This document shows, piece by piece, positions 16,161 through 23,813 of a DNA stretch of 35,604 nt. Both the position numbers and the translations under genes were made by a program. This DNA comes from X23 sp050251575 (GTDB lineage: Bacteria > Bacillota > Clostridia > SK-Y3), in the NCBI GenBank assembly GCA_050251575.1, contig JBFWMP010000012.1, positions 1-35,604 on the forward strand. Direction: 5' to 3'. The notes under the pieces are model-generated. The model did no database searches. It was given only the letters and a program-made list of their open reading frames with translations, and was not told where the DNA came from. Positions within the stretch are counted from its first letter, which is position 1, and each line of letters begins with the position of its first letter.

Positions 16161-17102
16161 TCAATCTCCTATCGGTACATTAATTGCCTTTAATATTGAT
16201 TCAAGCACCGTTACAGCATCCGAATTCTTTAGACCTGCTTCAGGCTTCATAATGATACGGTGGCTTAGTACAGGTACCACCATCAATTTAACATCATCCG
16301 GTATAACATAATCTCTTCCCTGATATATTGCCCATGCCTTCGAAGCATGAAGTAATGCCAATGAGCCTCTTGGGCTTACACCTAGCTCGATATCACCATG
16401 GTTACGGGTTGCCCTAATAATATTTACAACATATTGATGAATAGATTGGTGTGCATGAACTTGTTCGACTAATTGCTGTAATAACACAATATCTTTTGCT
16501 TCAGCTACAGACTCTAACTGATATAATGGATTGCTGCCCCGAAACCGCTCTAATATTTTCATTTCCTCTTGATATGCCGGATATCCAATCTTAATTTTCA
16601 TAAAGAATCTGTCTAACTGCGCTTCCGGCAATGGAAAAGTTCCGATATACTCAATAGGATTTTGTGTCGCTAATACGATAAATGGTGATGGAAGCTTATA
16701 AGTATTGCCATCGACTGTTATCTGTCTTTCTTCCATAGCTTCAAGCAAGCTCGATTGAGTTTTAGGAGATGTTCTGTTTATTTCATCGGCTAACAAAATA
16801 TTGGTCATAACTGCTCCTGGATGAAAATGAAACTTGGTGCTTTTCGAGTCATATATCGTTAGACCGATGATATCTGACGGCAATATGTCAGAAGTGAATT
16901 GTACTCTTTTAAATTCCAGATTTAACGATTTTGCGAGAGATGATACCATCGTCGTCTTACCTACTCCCGGCACATCTTCAATCAAAATATGCCCACCACA
17001 CATTAAAGAAATAACCATTAACTCAATAGAGCGCCTTTTTCCAACGATAACTTTTTCAATATTATCTATAATCAATGATAACATTTGTGTAGCATTTGTC
17101 AT
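16161..17102 (-). CDS. MoxR family AAA+ ATPase
   Basis: A 313-aa cytoplasmic AAA+ ATPase, the length typical of MoxR. Walker A is EDVPGVGKTT (42-51), Walker B ILLADEINR (102-110), sensor 1 ATQNP (145-149) and a candidate arginine finger follows at Arg165 (AQLDRFF). The C-terminal lid has the family segment GVSPRGSLALLHASKAWA. MoxR proteins use ATP to remodel or activate partner proteins, usually VWA/DUF58 proteins encoded next door, which is the arrangement here. The start at 17102 follows AGGTG. A 188-bp gap separates it from the upstream membrane-protein gene, where TTGCGT and TATTAT boxes (spacer 18, minus strand, around 17168-17197) suggest its own promoter. Confidence 0.94.
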   Translation of the reverse strand: MTNATQMLSLIIDNIEKVIVGKRRSIELMVISLMCGGHILIEDVPGVGKTTMVSSLAKSLNLEFKRVQFTSDILPSDIIGLTIYDSKSTKFHFHPGAVMTNILLADEINRTSPKTQSSLLEAMEERQITVDGNTYKLPSPFIVLATQNPIEYIGTFPLPEAQLDRFFMKIKIGYPAYQEEMKILERFRGSNPLYQLESVAEAKDIVLLQQLVEQVHAHQSIHQYVVNIIRATRNHGDIELGVSPRGSLALLHASKAWAIYQGRDYVIPDDVKLMVVPVLSHRIIMKPEAGLKNSDAVTVLESILKAINVPIGD

Positions 17103-17290
17103 GAAAACACCTCGAATCCAAAGCTTATATTGTATAAAAATTGCTCCAATTATGTTTTTGTTTATAATAAACTACATAAAGGAGCATACGCAATTAATAA
17201 TGTATCATATGTTAAGCATTATGACCACTGACAATTTGCACCAAGTAGTATCCGATAGTGATCCAAATTCATTAGTTCTATCATGTTGCA

Positions 17291-17791
17291 CTATTGCTTC
17301 CCCGATTGCTCCTGTTCTGAATTTGCAGGAGGATTGATTGGTTCAAAAGGTGAACGGTAATGAAAAGTTTTTTCTTCTTGCCTTTCATTATTTTGGATAA
17401 CTTTTTTTGGCTTTTTTGAGATATCCTCATCAGACCAATTAAAATTTGTTTTATCCAGCTTTATCAACTTATGCGTCTTACGCCTGCCCCCCGCAGGCAT
17501 ATATAGACTTGAATCTTCTTCATCAGCAGGTATTTTTTGCACTCCCACATTTCCACTTGGCTTTCTGCCTTTGCTGACACTTAATAGAAATACACAAAAA
17601 AGTAATATGACACCCAACACTTCTGATGCAAATAGCATGAAGAACTTCCCAGCAGAAAATCCTGAAAAGTATAAAGCTATAGCAGCAAGTATAATCATGG
17701 TGACAATAAAAACTATGAATATACTTTTGCTGCTTGCCTTCTTCTTAATGTTCCGAGAACCATATTTCTGACTACGCTCAACTTTCATCAT
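17291..17791 (-). CDS. Small two-helix membrane protein of unknown function (166 aa)
   Basis: I do not recognise a family. The N-terminus is basic (KYGSRNIKKKASSK), followed by two membrane helices (about 23-45 and 50-71) and a hydrophilic, charged C-terminal tail of about 95 residues rich in Lys, Glu, Pro and Asn, probably cytoplasmic and disordered. Two consecutive ATGs (17791, 17788) follow a GGGGAGGA site at good distance. It lies 40 bp after the mpg gene and upstream of moxR on the same strand, so it may belong to the MoxR-DUF58-transglutaminase membrane cluster, but that is only inferred from position. Confidence 0.75.
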   Translation of the reverse strand: MMKVERSQKYGSRNIKKKASSKSIFIVFIVTMIILAAIALYFSGFSAGKFFMLFASEVLGVILLFCVFLLSVSKGRKPSGNVGVQKIPADEEDSSLYMPAGGRRKTHKLIKLDKTNFNWSDEDISKKPKKVIQNNERQEEKTFHYRSPFEPINPPANSEQEQSGKQ

Positions 17792-17831
17792 ACTCAGTAT
17801 CCTCCCCAGAAAATTATTGCATTTACCATTT

Positions 17832-18446
17832 CTATTTTCTTGAAATAAATCTATTATCTTTTATATAAAACCTCCATGGATAATGTATCGCTTCTTCTGC
17901 ATAATCTATGTTAATCCTGGTTGTTGCCACAATCTGCTCATGTGCTATTTTATCTCCCTCGGTAATATACAATATATTACCACATAAGTCCTCACCATAT
18001 TGCTCTATCGTTATTCCCAATGCGATACAAAGCTTCCCGGGACCGTTAGAAACATTTGTTTTCATCTTGTCATCAAGCTCATTGTAGCTTTTATTAAATC
18101 TATTTTGTGCCATCATATCATTCCCATCAATCGGTTCAATAGCTCTTATGAGTATGGCACAGGGTTTGCCCTCTCTCTCAACTACTACATTCATGCACTG
18201 ATACATCCCATAGATATGATAAACATATGAAAATCCAGGCGGTCCAAACATTATTTTATTCCTCTTGGTGATTTTCCCGCTATAAGAATGTGCAGCTTTA
18301 TCTTCTAACCCTTTATAAGCCTCTACCTCTACAATCTTACCCACTAATTTCTTCTTGTTGATTTCATGTACAAGGTACTTGCCTAATAGATCCCTCGCTA
18401 CTTCAAGTGTATCACGGTTATAGTAATTTCTGCTTAACTTTTTCAT
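17832..18446 (-). CDS. mpg: DNA-3-methyladenine glycosylase (AAG/MPG family)
   Basis: A 204-aa base-excision repair enzyme that removes alkylated purines and hypoxanthine from DNA. Family marks are ARDLLGKYLVHE (17-28), the catalytic glutamate in IVEVEAYKGLEDKAAHSYSGK, NKIMFGPPGFSYVYHIYGMYQCMNVV and the C-terminal NGPGKLCIALGI. Size is normal for bacterial MPG. The start is 23 bp after the IMP dehydrogenase stop codon, with an AAAGG site, so the two are probably co-transcribed from the promoter at 19997-20025. The pairing is suggestive: IMP dehydrogenase consumes IMP, while MPG removes hypoxanthine, the base of IMP, from DNA. Confidence 0.95.
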   Translation of the reverse strand: MKKLSRNYYNRDTLEVARDLLGKYLVHEINKKKLVGKIVEVEAYKGLEDKAAHSYSGKITKRNKIMFGPPGFSYVYHIYGMYQCMNVVVEREGKPCAILIRAIEPIDGNDMMAQNRFNKSYNELDDKMKTNVSNGPGKLCIALGITIEQYGEDLCGNILYITEGDKIAHEQIVATTRINIDYAEEAIHYPWRFYIKDNRFISRK

Positions 18447-18469
18447 CTGTTACTAACCTTTCAAGAAAA

Positions 18470-19960
18470 TCAATAATCATTTTCCTTTAGAATCACGTCA
18501 TGCGCGCCGCCTTCAATAATACTGGTGGATGAAACCAATGTGATTCTTGATGTATTCTGCAGATCTTGTATTGAGCTGGCACCACAACTTGACATGGTTG
18601 ATTTTATTTTACCCAGCGTTACGTCAAGATTATCCTTTAACTTTCCAGCATAAGGAACATAGCTATCTACACCCTCTTCGAACTTCAAACCTTGAGTCTC
18701 TCCCATATCATATCTCTGCCAGTTTCTTGCTCTATTAGAGCCTTCGCCCCAGTATTCTTTCACGTAGCTATTCCCACGTTTAACCTTCTTAGTCGGACTC
18801 TCGTCAAATCTTGCAAAGTATCTGCCCATCATTACAAAATCAGCACCCATTGCTAAGGCTAACACTGCATGGTAATCATGCACAATTCCCCCATCTGAGC
18901 AAATCGGTATATAGATTCCTGTCTCTTTGTAATAATCATCTCTTGCTCTTGCTACTTCAATAACAGCTGTTGCCTGCCCTCTTCCTATTCCTTTCTGTTC
19001 ACGGGTGATACATATTGAACCTCCTCCAATACCTACCTTTACAAAATCTGCCCCGGATTCAGCAAGATATAAAAAGCCTTCTCTATCTACGACATTTCCG
19101 CCGCCTATTTTGATATTATAATTACTTTTTACAAATTGTATCGTTTCTCTTTGCCACACTGAGAACCCATCGGATGAATCCACACAAAGTATATCTGTTT
19201 CTGCTTCAGCTAATGCAGCTACTCTTTCTTTATAATCTCTTGTATTAATACCCGCACCCACAATCAAACGCTTTTCCTTGTCCAACAACTGATAAGGATT
19301 CTGTTTGTGATCGTCATAATCTTTTCTGAATACCATAAAATGCAGCTTTTGCTGTGCATCTACAATAGGTAAACAGTTTAATTTATGATCCCATATGATA
19401 TCATTTGCTTCACTTAGACTAATCCCTAATTGTCCCACAATCAAATTAGGAAATGGTGTCATAAATTCACGCACCTTTTTATCCAAGGAATCTCTAGTGG
19501 TTCTATAATCCCTACTGGTCACGATGCCAAGAAGCTTACCGGTGGAAGTACCATCTTCTGTTACAGCAATAGTAGCATGTCCTGTCCTGTTTTTTAATTC
19601 CAAGACATCTTTCAAAGTATTCTCTACCGTTAAATTAGAATCACTTACAACAAAGCCTGCTTTATATTTTTTTACCTTCTTTACCATTTCAATCTGACTC
19701 TCAATAGACTGGGAACCATAAATAAAGGCTAATCCGCCGCATCCTGCCAGTGCTATGGCAAGAGTATCATTTGATACAGACTGCATGATAGCAGATACAA
19801 TAGGAATGTTTAACTTCAAGTCAGCCTCTTCACCTTTTTTGTATTTTACAATCGAAGTGCTTAAATCAATGTTACTTGGAATGCATTTTTCTGTTGTAAG
19901 GTTTGGTATTAATAAATATTCACTAAATGTTCTAGACACATTATCAAAAATATAAGCCAT
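18470..19960 (-). CDS. guaB: IMP dehydrogenase, Tritrichomonas-like subtype
   Basis: A 496-aa IMP dehydrogenase, which oxidises IMP to XMP with NAD+ as the first committed step to GMP. The TIM barrel is split by a CBS-domain pair (about 105-215). The catalytic cysteine is Cys317 in GIGGGSICITREQKGIGRGQ, where most bacterial enzymes have GPGSICTTR. The C-terminal flap and NAD region read EYWGEGSNRARNWQRYDMG and EEGVDSYVPYAGKLKDNLD, and the protein ends STSIIEGGAHDVILKEND. These segments closely match my memory of the protozoan Tritrichomonas foetus enzyme, thought to have been acquired from bacteria. AGGAGGATATAAT supports the start, and a consensus promoter lies just upstream. Whether this is the only IMP dehydrogenase in the genome cannot be seen here. 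Confidence 0.95.
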   Translation of the reverse strand: MAYIFDNVSRTFSEYLLIPNLTTEKCIPSNIDLSTSIVKYKKGEEADLKLNIPIVSAIMQSVSNDTLAIALAGCGGLAFIYGSQSIESQIEMVKKVKKYKAGFVVSDSNLTVENTLKDVLELKNRTGHATIAVTEDGTSTGKLLGIVTSRDYRTTRDSLDKKVREFMTPFPNLIVGQLGISLSEANDIIWDHKLNCLPIVDAQQKLHFMVFRKDYDDHKQNPYQLLDKEKRLIVGAGINTRDYKERVAALAEAETDILCVDSSDGFSVWQRETIQFVKSNYNIKIGGGNVVDREGFLYLAESGADFVKVGIGGGSICITREQKGIGRGQATAVIEVARARDDYYKETGIYIPICSDGGIVHDYHAVLALAMGADFVMMGRYFARFDESPTKKVKRGNSYVKEYWGEGSNRARNWQRYDMGETQGLKFEEGVDSYVPYAGKLKDNLDVTLGKIKSTMSSCGASSIQDLQNTSRITLVSSTSIIEGGAHDVILKENDY

Positions 19961-19996
19961 ATTATATCCTCCTGAGTAAATTAGTAAATTTTTAAT

Positions 19997-20025
19997 ATTT
20001 TATCTCATTTTTCTCTCGTTGTCAA
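19997..20025 (-). promoter_or_regulatory. Promoter of the IMP dehydrogenase-mpg operon
   Basis: On the minus strand a perfect TTGACA (20025-20020) is 17 bp from TAAAAT (20002-19997). The -35 box overlaps the stop codon of the HAD phosphatase gene. The leader is only about 30 nt, so there is no room for a purine riboswitch. Confidence 0.8.
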
Positions 20026-20681
20026 AAGCTATTTAAAGCACTTTGTTGATTATTTAATCTATACACTATATTGAGAATTTCTTCTGGTTTATTGACCATA
20101 TAGTTCGGATCTTCCTTCTTCACCATCTCTATTATATCATATCCCCATCCTACCCAAATAACTCTTATGCCGGACTTTTTACATGCCATAATATCTCTTA
20201 ATTCATCTCCAATATAGATTACTTCACATTCTTTAAGCATATACATCTTTAGAAACTTTCTAATAATCTTATCTTTCCCAAAAATTTTATTTGAACAAAA
20301 TATTTCTTTAATATAATCTATTTGATTATTTTGAAGAAATTCTCTGATATTATGTTCAGAATTCGAAGATATAATTGCTATATGGTAACCTGTGTTATGC
20401 AACTCCTCTAATACCTCTTCCATTCCATTAAATAAAACAATTTCTTTAATAGACTGCTTATACAAATTGTAGAACTCCGCTGACCAAAATGGTATCTTAT
20501 ATAGTGGAAAATTAAGAAATTTAAACTTCTCTGTAACAGAAAGATTTTTTAAATGTTGAATATCTTTTTGCTCTATCTTTTTAAACTTGTGCTTCTCTGC
20601 AAGCCGGTTCGCTGCGGATATACCCACTTCTTGCGAGTCTGCCAATGTTCCATCAAAATCAAAAATTATATATTTTATCAA
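20022..20681 (-). CDS. HAD-superfamily hydrolase (phosphoglycolate phosphatase-like)
   Basis: A 219-aa cytoplasmic phosphatase of the HAD superfamily. Motif I is DFDGTLADS (nucleophile Asp8, Asp10), motif II IISSNSEHN (about 102-110), the lysine of motif III lies in FGKDKIIRKF, and motif IV is IYIGDELRDIMACKKSG. The helical cap between motifs I and II places it with the PGP/Gph-like subclass. Substrate is unknown; phosphoglycolate, pyrophosphate or nucleotide monophosphates are all seen in this group. No ATG is available at the family start: translation appears to begin with TTG at 20681, preceded by AAGGGGGC, and the first residues (IKYIIFDFDGTL) fit the expected N-terminus. The promoter at 20750-20778 gives it its own transcript. 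Confidence 0.88.
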   Translation of the reverse strand: MIKYIIFDFDGTLADSQEVGISAANRLAEKHKFKKIEQKDIQHLKNLSVTEKFKFLNFPLYKIPFWSAEFYNLYKQSIKEIVLFNGMEEVLEELHNTGYHIAIISSNSEHNIREFLQNNQIDYIKEIFCSNKIFGKDKIIRKFLKMYMLKECEVIYIGDELRDIMACKKSGIRVIWVGWGYDIIEMVKKEDPNYMVNKPEEILNIVYRLNNQQSALNSF

Positions 20682-20710
20682 TATGATGCCCCCTTCAAGC
20701 TATTCTTTTT

Positions 20711-20727
20711 GCTTGGATCTACCAAGC
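20711..20727 (-). promoter_or_regulatory. Small hairpin in the HAD gene leader
   Basis: GCTTGG and CCAAGC form a 6-bp stem with a 5-nt loop in the leader RNA between the promoter and the TTG start. It is followed by AAAAAG rather than U, so it is not a terminator. It may be a stabilising hairpin or chance. Confidence 0.25.
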
Positions 20728-20749
20728 TGACCCTGTAGATGATTATATC

Positions 20750-20778
20750 ATTATATTATTTACAATATAATTATGCAA
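20750..20778 (-). promoter_or_regulatory. Promoter of the HAD phosphatase gene
   Basis: On the minus strand TTGCAT (20778-20773) is 17 bp from a perfect TATAAT (20755-20750). A second TATAAT lies at 20747-20742. The same TTGCAT -35 box is used upstream of glnN. Confidence 0.65.
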
Positions 20779-21093
20779 CTATTGTATGCCAACGTACACT
20801 GCCCCTATAGCTAAGAACTCTGTTTATATTCTACCGGTTAGTCAAAAACCTCTTTCAAAAATCGACTTTCACATCTCAAATTCTCACATCTATGGTTTTA
20901 AAATTGTGCAAAAGTTAAGCCTAAGATAACATCTATCACCTTAGGCTTAATATTATTTTCCCACCATAATTTCTATATGATATTCTTTTAATTGTTCGTC
21001 TAAATACACTTTCAATCTTATCTTCCCCTAAAATTCTATTTAACAAAAAGTTTGTCTGATACGATACTATCTATATTTTTCAATGCCCCCATA
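20779..21093. other. Non-coding spacer with a perfect 11-bp inverted repeat
   Basis: No gene is seen. The main structure is an inverted repeat, TTAAGCCTAAG (20915-20925) and CTTAGGCTTAA (20940-20950), with a 14-nt loop. The plus-strand side is followed by TATTATTTT and the minus-strand side by CTTTTGCAC. It may be a second, weak terminator past the TM2 gene, whose main terminator is at 21094-21129. Confidence 0.5.
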
Positions 21094-21129
21094 TGAAAAA
21101 GCCGATAGGTATTTTTTACTTATCGACTT
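21094..21129 (-). terminator. Intrinsic terminator of the SPFH/TM2 operon
   Basis: On the minus strand AAGTCGATAAGTA (21129-21117) pairs with TACCTATCGGCTT (21111-21099) over 13 positions including two G-U pairs, with a 5-nt loop, followed by TTTTTC. It begins 18 bp past the TM2 gene stop. Confidence 0.8.
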
Positions 21130-21146
21130 TCCAAGTCCTATATAGC

Positions 21147-21683
21147 TTATTTTTTCACATATTTATAATAGAACTTTTCCTCACTTGATGTTAGGTAAAT
21201 AATTCCTTCGATTACACCAGCTATAGCCGGAATATAAGTCCAACAAAAAAGTATATATAAAATACCCCAACCTATTCTCCCTAAATAGAATTTGTGTATT
21301 CCAAGACCACCGATTAGAATAGCAAGTATACCGGCGGTAGTTTTACTTTTATTAGAAGTATAGGCATCGGAATTATATGCCGGTGGTGCCTGCGGCGGTG
21401 TATATTGGGGTGCCTGNNNNNNNNNNNNNNNNNNNNNNNNNNNNNNNNNNNNNNNNNNNNNNNNNNNNNNNNNNNNNNNNNNNNNNNNNNNNNNNNNNNN
21501 NNNNNNNNNNNNNNNNGGTGCCTGCGGCGGTGTATATTGGGGTGCCTGGGGGGGTGTATATTGGGGTGCCTGCGGCGGTGCATATTGAGGTTGGCTAGCA
21601 ACCATCTTTTCTCCGCAATATTTACATTCTGTTGTATCCAATGCTATCGGTGCTCCGCAAGATGGACAATTTTTTGTGCTCAT
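21147..21683 (-). CDS. Zinc-ribbon / TM2 domain membrane protein with octapeptide repeat (contains assembly gap)
   Basis: The N-terminus is a four-cysteine zinc ribbon (Cys6, Cys9, Cys20, Cys23). Next comes a Pro/Gln/Tyr-rich linker made of APQYTPPQ-type octapeptides encoded by a 24-bp DNA repeat, and then a C-terminal TM2 domain with two membrane helices and the typical turn GGLGIHKFYLGRIGWGILYI. A run of 100 N interrupts the repeat (21417-21516), so repeat number and true length are unknown; the frame happens to continue across the placeholder. GGAGATG before the ATG supports the start, 23 bp after the four-TM gene. It is the last gene of the SPFH operon. TM2 proteins lie in membranes with little known biochemistry; a role in the same complex as its neighbours is inferred. 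Confidence 0.88.
   Translation of the reverse strand: MSTKNCPSCGAPIALDTTECKYCGEKMVASQPQYAPPQAPQYTPPQAPQYTPPQAXXXXXXXXXXXXXXXXXXXXXXXXXXXXXXXXXXQAPQYTPPQAPPAYNSDAYTSNKSKTTAGILAILIGGLGIHKFYLGRIGWGILYILFCWTYIPAIAGVIEGIIYLTSSEEKFYYKYVKK
21367..21591 (-). repeat. 24-bp tandem coding repeat in the TM2 gene, partly unsequenced
   Basis: Units of the plus-strand form GGTGCCTGCGGCGGTGTATA-TTGG occur on both sides of the N block, with two visible full units at 21517-21564 and one or more left of the gap. Near-identical units, one carrying GGGGG in place of GCGGC, imply recent expansion. Each unit encodes eight residues (APQYTPPQ register). Confidence 0.85.
21417..21516. other. Assembly gap of exactly 100 N
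   Basis: A run of 100 N, the usual placeholder length for a scaffold gap, lies inside the 24-bp repeat. The repeat presumably broke a short-read assembly. The real gap size is unknown. Confidence 0.97.
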
Positions 21684-21706
21684 ACGAACATCTCCTTCAT
21701 CATATT

Positions 21707-22447
21707 TTATCTAATATTTATTGCTTCCCTATTAACAACAAGCCTTCGTGTATCATCAAGCAATCTCTGAACATCTGCTAAACCTTCATCGGTTAAATTA
21801 GATTGAATTTTCGATTGCACACTTACTAAATTGCTCTTTATTACATTCTCAATATCTATTGCCTTGCTATTTCCTGCCATTCTTCCGAATGGAGTTGAAG
21901 CATTCATACGTCTTTTTAACTCTTTGAAAGAATTAAAAATTGGCAATATTCCGTCATCATTTTGTTTCGCAATAATCGCAGCTTCAATTTCCATTAACTG
22001 CACGTTAATCGAATTTTTTTCATCCTGCTCCAACTCAACTCTCTTAATATCATCCCATGCGCGTTTCGAAAAAGATGCAATAATTGAGAATACCCCAATA
22101 AAAACAGCAAAGATACTTAATTCCCAAACTATGTACCAAATAATACTTCCTGCAATTAAGAAAACTGAAAGAATATTAGAAACAATGGTATACATCACTG
22201 ACAATATAATAATCGATGTTGGAAAAGCTATTCCAATTTTTCTAAATAGTATATCCGGAAAAACAATTGCCCCATTAGAAACTATGAGCCCTATAAGTAA
22301 AACCATTAACATTAAAACTGATTTTGCGGGAGCAAGAATCGAAAAAAACGCAAATACTTTAAAAAATGCAACTAGTACAGCAATGTCCAAGACTAGGCAT
22401 CCAAGCAACCTTAATATTCTGGATACTGAAAAGTTACCCTCATCCAT
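21707..22447 (-). CDS. Four-helix membrane protein of the SPFH operon (YdjH-like position)
   Basis: A 246-aa membrane protein. About four hydrophobic helices lie between residues 10 and 125, followed by a cytoplasmic, probably helical region (about 128-246) with no motif I recognise. The open frame can be read from a TTG at 22453 that overlaps the stop of the upstream gene, but the ATG at 22447 has GGGGGG 6 nt upstream and is the better start. That run is itself the last codons of the SPFH gene, so the two are translationally coupled. In Bacillus subtilis the SPFH protein YdjI is encoded with a zinc-ribbon protein (YdjG) and a membrane protein (YdjH); this gene sits in the YdjH position, but I have not verified sequence homology. 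Confidence 0.75.
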   Translation of the reverse strand: MDEGNFSVSRILRLLGCLVLDIAVLVAFFKVFAFFSILAPAKSVLMLMVLLIGLIVSNGAIVFPDILFRKIGIAFPTSIIILSVMYTIVSNILSVFLIAGSIIWYIVWELSIFAVFIGVFSIIASFSKRAWDDIKRVELEQDEKNSINVQLMEIEAAIIAKQNDDGILPIFNSFKELKRRMNASTPFGRMAGNSKAIDIENVIKSNLVSVQSKIQSNLTDEGLADVQRLLDDTRRLVVNREAINIR

Positions 22448-22449
22448 AT

Positions 22450-23634
22450 TCAACCCCCCAATTTAGTTCCGCATTCAGAACAAAACTTTGTTCCAGGTGT
22501 GTTTTCTTTATTGCAGCTTGGACAAATTCTCTTAGTCATAGAATTGCCGCAGTTCGGACAAAACTTCACATTGTCATCAACCAAGGTTCTGCATGAATAA
22601 CATTCAATTTTTGCAGTCACAAGTTTCTCTCCACAGTCAGAACAAAATTTAGTTCCTTCTGCGTTCATTGCTCCGCACTTGCTGCATGTTTGTGCTTTCG
22701 CCGGGGTGCTCATAACACTGCCGGCTGCATTTGCAAATGTATTCCCAACAGCTAATCCTGCCCCTGCACCAAGACCTAAACCGATACCGGCAGCAGCAAT
22801 ATTGCCTCCGCTCTCATTACCGGCAACAGTTTCCATAACATCAAATGACCGTTTAACATTATAACGATTATCTCCTATAATGTCAAAGGCCGCCTTCTCA
22901 CCAAGTATTTTATTAATTATTGCAAAATCTTCATCCGGAAAATTAACTGATGAAAAATAGAAATTTACTATTTCTATACCGAAACGTTCAAATTCACTAG
23001 AAAGACGCTTTTGAGATATATCTGACATTTCTTCCAGTCTCGGAGCTATTTCAAGAACAGATATTTTTTGATTAATAATTATATCTGCAATAATAGTTTT
23101 GACCTTGTTTACAATAACACCTTTGAAATAGTTAATCACGGTATCATATTTAACAATCCGATCATTGCCAACAGCACCTATAAGTTCCGTCAAGAATATT
23201 CGATAATCAGAAATTCTAATTCCAAACTGGCCAAATGCACGTACCCGCAATCTGACGGCATATTTAGGATCAATCAAACTTATAGGATCACTCGTTCCCC
23301 ATAACACATCTAACTTTGCAGTCTTATTTATAAAATATATTTCTGCCGTAAAAGGAGTTCTGCCACCAAATGGAATATTAATTAACGACTGTAAAATAGG
23401 AATATTTTGAGTGCTAAGAGTATAAGTACCTGCTGAAAAATAGTCAAGAGCCCTTCCGCCTTTAACAAAAACAGCTATTTGACCCTCATTAACAATAAGT
23501 TGCGTGCCAAAAACAAAACTATCTCCCGGATAACGATAAACCAGCCAATTACGGTTAGCTATGCCGTTAAATTTTATAACATCTATTATAGCCAAACCTG
23601 CCACTCCCCCCAAACTAATACCAATATACTTCAT
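22450..23634 (-). CDS. SPFH-domain protein with three C-terminal zinc ribbons (YdjI-like)
   Basis: A 394-aa protein. Residues about 20-260 form an SPFH/band-7-type domain of the virion-core-like YdjI group (GTQLIVNEGQIAVFVKGGRALDYFSAGTYTLSTQNIP, ALWGT-type strand, SVNFPDEDFAIINKILG). A Gly/Ala-rich linker (NIAAAGIGLGLGAGAGLAVGNTF) follows. The end carries three CxxC...CxxC zinc ribbons (CSKC/CSDC, CYSC/CPNC, CPSC/CSEC; about 317-394). The family forms membrane-associated oligomers; Bacillus YdjI helps recruit a PspA homologue to the membrane. No pspA gene is present in this window. The start has only a distant GGGGGG site, so initiation may be weak. A good promoter lies about 60 bp upstream, making this the first gene of a three-gene operon. 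Confidence 0.85.
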   Translation of the reverse strand: MKYIGISLGGVAGLAIIDVIKFNGIANRNWLVYRYPGDSFVFGTQLIVNEGQIAVFVKGGRALDYFSAGTYTLSTQNIPILQSLINIPFGGRTPFTAEIYFINKTAKLDVLWGTSDPISLIDPKYAVRLRVRAFGQFGIRISDYRIFLTELIGAVGNDRIVKYDTVINYFKGVIVNKVKTIIADIIINQKISVLEIAPRLEEMSDISQKRLSSEFERFGIEIVNFYFSSVNFPDEDFAIINKILGEKAAFDIIGDNRYNVKRSFDVMETVAGNESGGNIAAAGIGLGLGAGAGLAVGNTFANAAGSVMSTPAKAQTCSKCGAMNAEGTKFCSDCGEKLVTAKIECYSCRTLVDDNVKFCPNCGNSMTKRICPSCNKENTPGTKFCSECGTKLGG

Positions 23635-23692
23635 TGTTTAGGCAAAATACGTATATCCCCCCAATAAATTTCACACTATCCAATATACTGAT

Positions 23693-23722
23693 ATTATACT
23701 ATACCATTCTGTTTATAATCAA
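23693..23722 (-). promoter_or_regulatory. Promoter of the SPFH-TM2 operon
   Basis: On the minus strand TTGATT (23722-23717) is 18 bp from a perfect TATAAT (23698-23693). Transcription would start near 23686, leaving a leader of about 50 nt. Confidence 0.6.
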
Positions 23723-23813
23723 TTATTAAATGAAAACTTTGTCATATTTTGACGAATTTATTTGGCATATTTAACAAAAAATATATTCACAAATCACTGA
23801 AAAAATAAAACAA

